A stretch of 64,000 bases of DNA. Source: CALDSL01 sp039810245. GTDB taxonomy: Bacteria; Chloroflexota; Anaerolineae; Anaerolineales; Anaerolineaceae. A program made the position numbers and the translations under genes. The stretch is from the NCBI GenBank assembly GCA_039810245.1, contig JBDHWQ010000001.1, positions 62,001 through 126,000 of the forward strand, read 5' to 3'. The notes beneath the pieces were generated by a model. That model worked only from the letters and a program-made list of their open reading frames with translations. It searched no databases and had not been told where the DNA came from. Shown piece after piece: positions 50,565-58,338 of this stretch; position 1 is the first letter of the stretch, and each line of letters starts with the position of its first letter.

Positions 50565-51310
50565 ACAAAAAATGGAACGTCACGTATATCATCCGGCGCC
50601 AGAAAGCCAGCCAGGAACCGCGCGATGAATCTTTCACCATCGAAGTTGACCCGGATGAGTATGTTCTGGATGGTGTGGAGCGCATCTGGGCGTTCCATGA
50701 CCGCAGCCTGACCTTCCGACATGCCTGCCACCATTCCACCTGCGGAGCGTGCGCCATGCGCGTAAACGGCGTGGAAAAACTGACCTGCATCACCACCATC
50801 CGCTCGGTGACGCAAGACGGCGGCACGCTTCGAGTGGAGCCGCTGCGAAACTTCCCGGTGGTCAGTGACCTGGTTGTAGACATGAGCAGCATGTACTTGC
50901 GGTTGGAAGACGCAGCGTTTGCGCAGGTAGCCCCGCTGCCCGCTACCGGCCTGCCCTACGAGGGTGACCCGGCCACGGAAGACCCGCATTTTGAGCGCCT
51001 GGTGGATTGTATTGAATGCGGCTGCTGCATCAGCGCGTGTCCAATTGCCACCACCACATCCACCTACATGGGCCCGGCTGTACTGGCCGGCATTGAGCAC
51101 GCCTTTAAGCAATCGCATGATCTCTCGCTGTTAGACATGGCTGATCGCGAAGATGGCGTGTGGCGTTGCCACAGCGCGTTTGAGTGCTCGGCGGTGTGTC
51201 CATCGAATGTCGACCCAGGCTGGCGCATCATGAATCTGCGCCGAATGGTTACCGGTAACCGCGTGCGCCGCTTTTTCGGCCTGCGACCGCAGAAAGGAAA
51301 CACAAAATGA
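50561..51310 (+). CDS. SdhB/FrdB-type iron-sulfur subunit
   Basis: A 249-residue three-cluster iron-sulfur protein, starting GTG in a GTGA overlap with glpA. [2Fe-2S]: Cys56, 61, 64, 76 (CHHSTCGAC). [4Fe-4S]: Cys150, 153, 156 and 213 (CIECGCCISACP). [3Fe-4S]: Cys160, 203, 209 (CHSAFECSAVCP). Spacing matches succinate dehydrogenase/fumarate reductase B subunits exactly and differs from GlpC (two 4Fe-4S plus CCG domains). It should carry electrons from a flavoprotein to quinone. No SdhA gene is adjacent; the GlpA-type flavoprotein occupies that place. Confidence 0.9.
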   Translation: MNKKWNVTYIIRRQKASQEPRDESFTIEVDPDEYVLDGVERIWAFHDRSLTFRHACHHSTCGACAMRVNGVEKLTCITTIRSVTQDGGTLRVEPLRNFPVVSDLVVDMSSMYLRLEDAAFAQVAPLPATGLPYEGDPATEDPHFERLVDCIECGCCISACPIATTTSTYMGPAVLAGIEHAFKQSHDLSLLDMADREDGVWRCHSAFECSAVCPSNVDPGWRIMNLRRMVTGNRVRRFFGLRPQKGNTK

Positions 51311-51693
51311 AAAATGCTTCTGCCCCGCAGAATTTTCCGCGCTGGTTTGACCCGCGCCGGCGACAGATGGGCACCTGGGGCTTTATTCTCAACCGCATCA
51401 CCGCGCTGGGGCTGACCCTGTACCTGTTCCTGCACCTGCTGGCGCTCAGTCAACTGGCCCAGGGTGCTTCCGCCTACGATAACTTTATCGCGCTGGTGGA
51501 ACACCCGCTGCTCAAGCTGGGCGAGATGCTGGTGATTGCCGCCGGGCTGATCCACGGGCTGAACGGTATCCGCATCGCGCTGAACTCCTTTGGCATCGGC
51601 ACGCGCTACCAGCGGCCACTATTCCTGGGATTGATGGCCCTGGCGCTGGTAGGCATCGCCATCTTCGGCGTAAAAATGTTCTTCTTCAGCTAG
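51307..51693 (+). CDS. SdhC-type cytochrome b membrane anchor
   Basis: A 128-residue protein with three transmembrane helices (about 25-48, 70-92 and 104-126). NRITALGLTLYLFLHLLAL matches the SdhC helix-1 signature with His43, and IHGLNGIRIALNSFG holds His83, both plausible heme-b ligands. The typical HRxTG His-Arg reads Asn-Arg. It overlaps the SdhB-type stop by 4 nt (ATGA). With the next gene it forms a two-subunit quinone-reducing anchor of the type A/B SDH class. Confidence 0.85.
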   Translation: MKNASAPQNFPRWFDPRRRQMGTWGFILNRITALGLTLYLFLHLLALSQLAQGASAYDNFIALVEHPLLKLGEMLVIAAGLIHGLNGIRIALNSFGIGTRYQRPLFLGLMALALVGIAIFGVKMFFFS

Positions 51694-51715
51694 TTTTCGA
51701 AATCCGGAGCCATCT

Positions 51716-52090
51716 ATGCAAAATCTCTATGCTCCAAAATCGCGCGAAGGCTTTGGCCTGTGGCTGTACAAGATCATCGCGGGCGTGTTGATCGTGCTGC
51801 TGTTGGGACTGCACTTTATCATCAACCATATGGTTGCGCCGCAAGGCCTGCTTTCGTGGAGTGATGTAGTGGCGTACTATCAGAACCCGATCATCCCTAT
51901 CATCGAGGTAATCTTCCTTATCGTCGTGGTCAGCCATGCGTTGATTGGCCTGCGCAGCATCATACTCGACCTGAATCCATCTGCGCGCCTGCTGCGCCTG
52001 CTGGACGGGCTATTCGTGGTAGTGGGCCTGGCGTCGATCGTATACGGTATCTGGCTAGTGACGGTGGTGGTATCGTTCGGCAAGGCGTAA
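51716..52090 (+). CDS. SdhD-type cytochrome b membrane anchor
   Basis: A 124-residue protein with three transmembrane helices. LWLYKIIAGVLIVLLLGLHF (His33), NHMVAPQGLLSW and VVVSHALIGLRSIILDL (His74) match SdhD anchors of archaeal- and Chloroflexota-type complexes. It starts 22 nt after the SdhC-type stop. His33/His74 plus the partner's His43/His83 could coordinate two b hemes. No gene follows in the same unit; an L25 promoter begins 17 nt downstream. Confidence 0.82.
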   Translation: MQNLYAPKSREGFGLWLYKIIAGVLIVLLLGLHFIINHMVAPQGLLSWSDVVAYYQNPIIPIIEVIFLIVVVSHALIGLRSIILDLNPSARLLRLLDGLFVVVGLASIVYGIWLVTVVVSFGKA

Positions 52091-52106
52091 ACCTTAAAAC
52101 TTCTTC

Positions 52107-52135
52107 TTGACGAAACAGCCGATCAAGGCTAAAAT
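52107..52135 (+). promoter_or_regulatory. Sigma70-type promoter for the L25 gene
   Basis: TTGACG (52107-52112), a 17-nt spacer and TAAAAT (52130-52135). Transcription should start near 52142, giving a leader of about 88 nt. Confidence 0.7.
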
Positions 52136-52185
52136 CCAGCGTCGCTGTCACTAATCTTTATTACCCCAAACGAGCGAGGGTAACC

Positions 52186-52200
52186 CCCGGATGTTCCGGG
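52186..52200 (+). promoter_or_regulatory. Leader hairpin ahead of the L25 gene
   Basis: CCCGGA and TCCGGG pair around TGT in the leader; flanking GAGCG (52172) and CGCTC (52211) could close a larger structure. It may be an r-protein leader, but I do not recognise a described motif. Confidence 0.4.
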
Positions 52201-52229
52201 CGGTGAGAGGCGCTCAAAGGATGGAACGA

Positions 52230-52868
52230 ATGGAAAAGACTGTAATCAATGCAACACGCCGCCCGGTTACCGGGAAGAAGGTTGGCGTGCTGCGCCGCGA
52301 AGGCAAGCTGCCGGCGGTTCTGTATGGCTATAATGTTGAATCGACCCCGATCCTGCTTGACCTGCGCGATGCCAGCCGTACGCTGGCTCCCCTGAGCAAG
52401 TCGCACATCGTGACGATTGTGCTGGAGGGCAAGGAACACGCCGTTCTGGTGCGCGAAAAGCAGAAGGATTATCTGCGCAACGTGCTGCTGCATGTGGACT
52501 TCCAGGTCGTTTCGATGACCGAAAAAATCCGCACCAATGTTTCGCTGGTTCTCGAAGGTGTTTCGGCTGCCGTGAAAGATTACAACGGCGTGGTTGTTTC
52601 CAACCTGTCGGAAGTTGAAGTTGAGGCTCTGCCCGGCGATCTGCCCGAAAGCCTCGTGGTGGATATCGCGGCGCTGAAGAACATCGGCGATGCCGTGTAC
52701 GTGCGCGATCTGCACGTGCCCGCGGGAGTGACCGTGCTGACCCCTGAAGAAGAAGTGGTGGTCAATGTGAGCGGCCAGGCCGCGGAAGAAGTGGCTGAGG
52801 AAGTCACTGAAGGCTCCGAGCCAGAAGTAATTGAGAAGGGCAAGAAGGAAGAAGAGGAAGAGGAGTAA
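52230..52868 (+). CDS. rplY: 50S ribosomal protein L25 (CTC family)
   Basis: A 212-residue long-form L25/CTC protein binding 5S rRNA. The N-terminal beta-barrel domain contains GKKVGVLRREGKLPAVLYG and the C-terminal domain ends with LTPEEEVVVNVSG; an acidic tail of Glu-rich residues follows. ATG 52230 is chosen because AAGGA lies 8 nt upstream; ATG 52221 is an alternative. A strong promoter upstream and a strong terminator 27 nt downstream make it monocistronic. Confidence 0.92.
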   Translation: MEKTVINATRRPVTGKKVGVLRREGKLPAVLYGYNVESTPILLDLRDASRTLAPLSKSHIVTIVLEGKEHAVLVREKQKDYLRNVLLHVDFQVVSMTEKIRTNVSLVLEGVSAAVKDYNGVVVSNLSEVEVEALPGDLPESLVVDIAALKNIGDAVYVRDLHVPAGVTVLTPEEEVVVNVSGQAAEEVAEEVTEGSEPEVIEKGKKEEEEEE

Positions 52869-52894
52869 TCCACTTCCCGCTGTTATGGCAATCG

Positions 52895-52924
52895 AAAGCC
52901 CCGCCGGAAATCCGGCGGGGCTTT
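52895..52924. terminator. Intrinsic bidirectional terminator
   Basis: A perfect 14-bp inverted repeat (52895-52908 with 52911-52924) ends AAA/TTT on both sides, placed between the convergent L25 and Nudix genes. Confidence 0.85.
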
Positions 52925-52927
52925 GTG

Positions 52928-53539
52928 TTATTCGATCAATCCGAGCACGCGCAGGAAGTTGTGGGTCATCATGCCGGTGGCACCCCATACTACCTCGCCA
53001 TCATAAGCTTCAAAATATACGTTCATCACCATTTTCCCGGAAGGGCGCACAAACGGTCGCTCTTCCCAATGGCGTGGGTCGGCCATCCAGCCCAGGGGGA
53101 TGGTAAACACGCGGTCCACTTCCTCGCTGGACATGCGCACCGGGAATGGCCAGGGGATCACGCCGACTACCGGAGTGACCAGAAAATCACTGATGGTGTA
53201 AAATTCTGGCAGCCGGCCCAGAATGCGCGTCTTACCCAGAGGCAGGCCGATCTCTTCGTAGGCTTCTCGCAGCGCGGTGGCTTCGGGTGTAGGGTCTTCC
53301 GGGTCCATGGCTCCGCCAGGGAAGGCCACCTGCCCGCGATGCGTTTCAACCGTCTGCGTGCGGCGAATATACAACAGATGCCATGCGCCTTCGTGCAGCA
53401 GCATGGGCACCAGCACTGAGGCGCGACGCCAGCGGCGCTGCTCGGGCGGAATGGTCGGCGGCAGTTCCGCCTCGATCTGCAGCCGCAAGCGGATACTTTC
53501 TTCTGTCAACGCATCAGGTCCGAGAGGAGTGATGCTCAC
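52928..53539 (-). CDS. Nudix hydrolase, CoA pyrophosphatase type
   Basis: A 203-residue Nudix hydrolase. LLYIRRTQTVETHRGQVAFP matches the UPF0035 segment before the box in CoA pyrophosphatases (NudL/YeaB), and GGAMDPEDPTPEATALREAY with EEIG is the Nudix box. It probably cleaves CoA or related ADP-derivatives. The GTG at 53539 overlaps the stop of the upstream gene by 4 nt; a longer start at 53566 would run inside that gene. It is the last gene of a three-gene minus-strand operon. Confidence 0.85.
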   Translation of the reverse strand: MSITPLGPDALTEESIRLRLQIEAELPPTIPPEQRRWRRASVLVPMLLHEGAWHLLYIRRTQTVETHRGQVAFPGGAMDPEDPTPEATALREAYEEIGLPLGKTRILGRLPEFYTISDFLVTPVVGVIPWPFPVRMSSEEVDRVFTIPLGWMADPRHWEERPFVRPSGKMVMNVYFEAYDGEVVWGATGMMTHNFLRVLGLIE

Positions 53540-53991
53540 AGCGCGTCCAGGCCCGACGCTTCCCAATCATCTTCGTTGGCAGTGGTTTCCGGCAGCTCCT
53601 GGATCAACCTGAGCGCCAGGCCTGGCGTTTCCAGCGCGCGCTCCAACCACCCGGCCACTTCAAGCGCCTGGGCATCCTGCCCCAGCCGGCGCAGCACGCG
53701 CAGGATTGCCCTGCCATACTCCAGCAGAGGTGGATGATCGGCAACGCCATGCACGAACTCCACGCCGGCCTGCAGCCGCGCCATCCCCTCGACCGTATTC
53801 CCGGCCTGCAGATAGGCCTGACCGGCGCGCAGATAGCTCTCTGGCACTACCGCGCGGTTGCGCAGCTCGCCCAGGTAAGCGATCTGGGTAAACAGCTCGG
53901 CTGCGGCCAGGTATTCCCTGCCGCGCAGCAGACGGTAAGCTTCATCGCGCATAGCACGTTCGCGCTGATTGCGGGTGCCGCCCTGGTTCAT
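53536..53991 (-). CDS. TPR-like helical protein
   Basis: A 151-residue protein I cannot assign to a named family. It is helical with about three TPR-like helix pairs: YRLLRGREYLAAAELFTQIA, SYLRAGQAYLQAGNTVEGMA and YGRAILRVLRRLGQDAQALE. The last 20 residues are acidic. It overlaps TrmI (ATGA upstream) and the Nudix hydrolase (GTGA downstream), so all three are translationally linked. A chaperone-like or scaffold role for one neighbour is speculation. Confidence 0.6.
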   Translation of the reverse strand: MNQGGTRNQRERAMRDEAYRLLRGREYLAAAELFTQIAYLGELRNRAVVPESYLRAGQAYLQAGNTVEGMARLQAGVEFVHGVADHPPLLEYGRAILRVLRRLGQDAQALEVAGWLERALETPGLALRLIQELPETTANEDDWEASGLDAL

Positions 53992-54851
53992 TCCGCCTCG
54001 CTGTCGTCCATTTCAGTCGCCAGGTTTGCTTCACGCAGCAAAGCCTGGGCGCGCTCATCCGCATCCACCAGCACCGGGCGGCCAAAGACGAGGTAGCCGG
54101 TGTGTGCTACCATGCGGTCTGTGGGGCGCAGGCGTTCCGGCTCGGCTTTGTAGTAGCGCAGCATGGTCTCCAGGATCTCGAGGAAGGCAAAGGTGTTCTC
54201 ACGCATGGCTACCAGCAGCTTGCTGACCTGATTCATGGTGGGCAGAATACTGCCAAAGAACCCGCCTGGTTTAAGCGCGGCACGCACCTGGGCCAGATAG
54301 TCATAGCTGTTGGGCACATCCAGGAACAGCGCATCCACGCCAGTCTCCTCGAAGCCATCGGCGATATCGCCCATCTTGAGCGTCACGCGATCGAGCAGGC
54401 CCACTTTTTCCAGGTTGTTGCGCGCCAGGTTATGCATTTCTTGCCGCACTTCATAGCTGGTGACATGCCCCTGCGGGCCAACCGCATATGCCAGCGCGCT
54501 GGTAAATGCCCCTGAGCCGGTGCCGGCTTCAAGCACGTGCTGGCCGGGGCCAATGCCCATATTTACCAGGATGAAGCCCACATCTTTCGGGTACAGAATC
54601 TGCGTGTTGCGCTTGGTGTCGCGCAGCAGGTCGGCCAGCGAGGGTTGCAGCAGGAAAAACGGGCTGCCCATGTGGCTGAATACCTGCGTACCCCACGGCC
54701 GGCCAATCATTTCATCGTGCTTCAATACGCCGCGGTGGGTCTGAAAGTCCGCGCCGGCGCGCAGGCGGATGATAAAGTGCTTGTGGCGCAGCCCTACGAG
54801 CTGCGCCAGGTCACCGTCTTGTGCAATGGTGCTGTTGATGTTCCAGGTCAA
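53988..54851 (-). CDS. trmI: tRNA (adenine-N1)-methyltransferase TrmI
   Basis: A 287-residue class I methyltransferase of the TrmI/TRM61 family that makes m1A58 in the T-loop of tRNAs. GQHVLEAGTGSGAFTSALAY is motif I, VTSYEVRQEMHNLARNNLEK motif II, and ALFLDVPNSYDYLAQVRAAL contains the target-site Asp-Pro-like motif. The N-terminal small beta domain (GDLAQLVGLRHKHFIIRLRA) is typical. It starts a three-gene overlapping operon with the TPR-like and Nudix genes. Confidence 0.9.
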   Translation of the reverse strand: MTWNINSTIAQDGDLAQLVGLRHKHFIIRLRAGADFQTHRGVLKHDEMIGRPWGTQVFSHMGSPFFLLQPSLADLLRDTKRNTQILYPKDVGFILVNMGIGPGQHVLEAGTGSGAFTSALAYAVGPQGHVTSYEVRQEMHNLARNNLEKVGLLDRVTLKMGDIADGFEETGVDALFLDVPNSYDYLAQVRAALKPGGFFGSILPTMNQVSKLLVAMRENTFAFLEILETMLRYYKAEPERLRPTDRMVAHTGYLVFGRPVLVDADERAQALLREANLATEMDDSEAE

Positions 54852-54880
54852 AAGAGACTCCTTGGTTGTGGGTGCTGAAC

Positions 54881-54902
54881 GCCCCTGCGACAGGCGCAGG
54901 GC
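54881..54902 (-). terminator. Hairpin after the S9 peptidase gene
   Basis: An 8-bp GC-rich stem (54881-54889 with 54895-54902, one bulge) lies a few bases after the S9 peptidase stop, before trmI. No U-tract, so a weak terminator at best. Confidence 0.4.
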
Positions 54903-54908
54903 ATTTGC

Positions 54909-56816
54909 TTATGGTTTCAGGTTTTCACGGAAGAAATCGGTTATCGCGGTGTAGCAGCGCACGCGGTTTTCGTACTTTAACACATCGTGGCCTTCATTCT
55001 CGAAGATGATCATATCCACCGGCTTGCCCAGGCCGCGCAGGCGTTCCACAAGATCAATCGATTCTTGCGCCACCACGCGCGGGTCGTTGCGCCCCTGGAT
55101 CACCAGCAGCGGGCAGGTGATCTGGTCAATATAGGTGTCGGGCGAGCGCTCCAGCAAGAACGCGCGTCCCTGCGCATCTTCTGGGTCGCCCAGGATGATG
55201 CGGAAGTAGGGCTTCCATGTTTCGGGCAGGCGGGAGAAGAAGGTGATCAGGTTGTTGGGGCCAAACATGTCCACTGCCGCCGACCAGTGCTGTGGGTGGC
55301 GTCCGGCCAGGGTGAGCGTCATATAGCCGCCGTACGAGCGGCCGACTACACCCGCACGCGAAACATCCAGGCGCGGGTCTTGCGCCAGCAGCTTCAGCGC
55401 ATGAATGTGATCCAGGCGGTCCTGGCCACCCCAGTCGTGGTCAACCTGCTTGGTATAGGTCAGGCCGTAGCCAGTGCTGCCGCGCGCATTGGGCACAAAC
55501 ACGGCAATCCCATTGAGGGTCAGGAACTGGATCAGCGGCATGGAGAACCACGAAAAATCCGGGCGCTCCTGACCCTGCGGCCCACCGTGGACGTAGAAGA
55601 CTACCGGCCGCGGTCCCTGGAAACCCAGCGCTGGGGCGGGCAGGTACAGCCGCGCCGATGTACGCGTGCCATCGAATGAAATATACGAAGCATCTTCGCC
55701 ATCCGATAGCAGCCCGTCAGGGATACCTAAAATGCGCTCATTGGTTTGGCGCTGCACCTGATCAAAATTTTCACCTTCCACGGTGTAGATCTGCGTGGGG
55801 GTGCTGGCAGTGGTGAGTGAAAGCGCAAAGCTGCGCGTGCTGGGGTCATACTGGCTGCCCTGCAGCACGCCGCCGGCCAGCTCGCCCTGCCCGCATATCA
55901 CGTGCTGGATGCGCATCACCCGCGTATCTGCGTCGAACGTGGCCACGTACAGCCAGGAAACACCGTCAATGTTGTACTCGAGGCTGTAGCGCTGGTCACC
56001 AAGGGAAGCAAAGTTCACCAGCTCGCCCACGCCCTGGTGCGCGGCACCCTCAATGCGCACTTCCTGCAGTTCAGAATTCCCATCCAGCGCCAGGTAGCCC
56101 AGGCCGAAGGTATCCTGAAACAGCGCTGTAGAAATCAAAACTGCCTCTTCGCCGGGTGTAAATACGCCCGCGCCAAAACTATACAACGGCACCTGCTGCT
56201 CCGGCTGGCGCTGCTCATAAGGCACGCCGTAGACCAACTGCATGCCATCCTGGCCGCGCTTCCACAGGTACAGGCTGGTGTCGCCAGTGACATAACCTTC
56301 CACCATCAAAGCGCGCTGGTGATCGCGTGTATGTGCCACCGGCGTTGGCCCCCAGACGTTGCCCACCATCTCAATCACTTCGCCGGTCTCTACGTTGGCC
56401 TGGTAGGCGGTCATCAGCTCCGCGTCACGCGACTCTGCGACCATGTAAGTAATATTGCGTTCCATGTCAAAGTCGACCAGGTGAACGCGGCTGCGGGCAA
56501 ATGTATCGCCAAAGGCCGGCTCGGGAAAGCCGCCTTCCAGCGAGATGAGCATCGGCTGGTAGTTTTCATCACCATCGTGATCAATCATCACCAATATTTT
56601 GCCCGGCTTGGGAAATACCTGGAATGAGACACCAATCAGGTGCGGGTTCTGTAGGGCGATGTGCGGCGGGAGCAGTGGCTCAGGCACGCTACCGCCCACG
56701 TTCATCGCATACAGGCTCAGGTGGCCAGACAGATTGGAAATAAAGAACAGGCGATTTCCCACGCGCTGTGGAACGGCAAAGGTACGCGCTGCGAGGAGCG
56801 ATTCAATCCGGTACAT
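54909..56816 (-). CDS. S9 family (prolyl oligopeptidase-like) serine peptidase
   Basis: A 635-residue cytoplasmic-type peptidase with an N-terminal beta-propeller and a C-terminal alpha/beta-hydrolase. The nucleophile is in VVGRSYGGYMTLTLAG, the Asp in VIQGRNDPRVV and the His in FENEGHDVLKYEN. It is similar to acylaminoacyl peptidases and dipeptidyl aminopeptidases. The ATG at 56816, behind GGGAGGAAC, is preferred to a start at 56843. A 121-nt gap separates it from the divergent histidine kinase. Confidence 0.88.
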   Translation of the reverse strand: MYRIESLLAARTFAVPQRVGNRLFFISNLSGHLSLYAMNVGGSVPEPLLPPHIALQNPHLIGVSFQVFPKPGKILVMIDHDGDENYQPMLISLEGGFPEPAFGDTFARSRVHLVDFDMERNITYMVAESRDAELMTAYQANVETGEVIEMVGNVWGPTPVAHTRDHQRALMVEGYVTGDTSLYLWKRGQDGMQLVYGVPYEQRQPEQQVPLYSFGAGVFTPGEEAVLISTALFQDTFGLGYLALDGNSELQEVRIEGAAHQGVGELVNFASLGDQRYSLEYNIDGVSWLYVATFDADTRVMRIQHVICGQGELAGGVLQGSQYDPSTRSFALSLTTASTPTQIYTVEGENFDQVQRQTNERILGIPDGLLSDGEDASYISFDGTRTSARLYLPAPALGFQGPRPVVFYVHGGPQGQERPDFSWFSMPLIQFLTLNGIAVFVPNARGSTGYGLTYTKQVDHDWGGQDRLDHIHALKLLAQDPRLDVSRAGVVGRSYGGYMTLTLAGRHPQHWSAAVDMFGPNNLITFFSRLPETWKPYFRIILGDPEDAQGRAFLLERSPDTYIDQITCPLLVIQGRNDPRVVAQESIDLVERLRGLGKPVDMIIFENEGHDVLKYENRVRCYTAITDFFRENLKP

Positions 56817-56900
56817 TGTTCCTCCCATTAATGAGCCGGCCAACCGGCCAGTGAATTTATTCGCCTAACAATCTTGAAATCTAATTATACTTGCAATCAA

Positions 56901-56929
56901 TTGGCAAAAAGCCTCATCTGTCGTACACT
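56901..56929 (+). promoter_or_regulatory. Sigma70-type promoter for the histidine kinase
   Basis: TTGGCA (56901-56906), a 17-nt spacer and TACACT (56924-56929). The start codon begins only 8 nt after the -10 box, so the mRNA should be leaderless or nearly so. Confidence 0.65.
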
Positions 56930-56937
56930 AATCGCGT

Positions 56938-58197
56938 ATGCAAGAGTCCAGACTGCTTGAAACCCTGCGACCTACCTGGATCAAGATGATGACCCAGCGC
57001 ATCGCGCGTGGCAGCGGGCTGCGAGACGACTTCCGCGATCTGCTCGACCGCTTTTTCACCATGCTGGTGCAGGTGGTGGAAACAGGCGATTCATCCTGGT
57101 TTGATACGGTCCTCTCGGATTGGGCCGCGGCGCAGACGCAGACTGACCTGGAAGGCGCGCCCAGCACCCTGACGCGCTTCCTCAAAGAAGCCATGCTTCA
57201 GCTTCATGAGGTAAGCCGCATCGAGCTGCCCGATGACCAGGCGCTGGTGGTGATCAGCGTGCTGGTGCCATGCTTTGCCGATGCATTCGAAAAGGCTGCG
57301 CAGCAGGAAATGCGCATCAAGATTGCGTACCTTTCCGGGCAGTTGCACCAGGCGCAGGAATCGCTGGAGAAGCTCGACCGCAGCAAATCGGATTTTATCG
57401 CCGTGGCTGCGCACGAGCTCAAGACCCCGTTGACCCTGGTGGAAGGCTACACCGCCATGTTGCGCGAAAACCTGGCGCAAAACGGTCCGGATTCGCCGCA
57501 GATGATGCTGCTCAGCGGCATCAACAATGGCACGCACCGCTTGAAGGCGATTGTCGATGATATGATCGACGTCTCTCTGATAGACAATAACTTGCTATCC
57601 CTCAATTACCAGCCGTTCTGGCTTAATCGCCTGTTCCACGTGCTTACGCTGGAACTGGAGCCATCTATCCAGGAGCGCCGCCAGACGTTTGAAATTCGCA
57701 GCTTCCCCGGCTATGACGAAATGAACTTTGGTGACCCCGAGCGCCTGCTGCAGGTATTTCGCAACCTGCTCACCAACGCGATTAAGTTCACACCGGATGA
57801 AGGCTCTGTCCTGGTAGATGGGCGCAAGCTGCCCGGGTTTGTAGAAATCACAATCACCGATACCGGCATTGGCATTGCCCCGGAAGACCAGCCGCTCATT
57901 TTTGAGAAGTTCACTCGCCTTGGGAATATTGCGCTTCATTCCAGCGGTAAGATCAAGTACAAAGGTGGCGGGCCAGGGTTAGGGCTGCACATTGCGCGTG
58001 GGATCATTGAAGCACACGGTGGCGCGGTATGGGTCGAATCGAGAGAATATAATGAGGAAACCCGGCCGGGTTCGGTGTTCCACATCCTGCTGCCCATTCA
58101 CACCACCCCGCCGGATGACCGCCTGGCGCAGCTCTACGCGCCTCTGGTGCAGGCCGGCGCTGCGCGGGAAAACAACCAGGCAATCAACGGTGTGTGA
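56938..58197 (+). CDS. Soluble sensor histidine kinase
   Basis: A 419-residue kinase with no transmembrane segment. Residues 1-150 are helical and resemble the RsbRD-type N-terminal sensor; His159 in FIAVAAHELKTPLTLVEGYT is the phosphorylation site. N-box LLTNAIKFTPDEG, G1 ITDTGIGIAPEDQ, F-box and G2 KGGGPGLGLHIARGI complete the ATPase domain. No response regulator is adjacent. Its promoter places transcription start at the ATG. Confidence 0.9.
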   Translation: MQESRLLETLRPTWIKMMTQRIARGSGLRDDFRDLLDRFFTMLVQVVETGDSSWFDTVLSDWAAAQTQTDLEGAPSTLTRFLKEAMLQLHEVSRIELPDDQALVVISVLVPCFADAFEKAAQQEMRIKIAYLSGQLHQAQESLEKLDRSKSDFIAVAAHELKTPLTLVEGYTAMLRENLAQNGPDSPQMMLLSGINNGTHRLKAIVDDMIDVSLIDNNLLSLNYQPFWLNRLFHVLTLELEPSIQERRQTFEIRSFPGYDEMNFGDPERLLQVFRNLLTNAIKFTPDEGSVLVDGRKLPGFVEITITDTGIGIAPEDQPLIFEKFTRLGNIALHSSGKIKYKGGGPGLGLHIARGIIEAHGGAVWVESREYNEETRPGSVFHILLPIHTTPPDDRLAQLYAPLVQAGAARENNQAINGV

Positions 58198-58216
58198 ACA
58201 ATCCTGTACCGGTGAC

Positions 58217-58306
58217 GGGGGAAACTCCCCCCATGTGGCGATAGCCCGCCCGGCGTGCCTGTGATATGATCTTCGCAAGATGGGTGCCGCCGGGAATTCT
58301 CCCGGC
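58217..58306 (+). promoter_or_regulatory. hflX leader: hairpins and extended -10
   Basis: GGGGG/CCCCC (58217-58231), an extended -10 TGATATGAT (58262-58270) and a hairpin GCCGGGA/TCCCGGC (58289-58306) lie in the 141-nt gap before hflX. The first hairpin may end the kinase transcript; the second sits in the hflX leader. Confidence 0.45.
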
Positions 58307-58338
58307 CAAATCAATACCGCAGCCTGATTGGAAACCGT

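Noticed and set aside
50561..51310. GlpC identity for the iron-sulfur protein after glpA
   Set aside because: GlpC has two 4Fe-4S motifs and CCG domains; this protein has a [2Fe-2S] domain and the SDH-type cysteine spacing.
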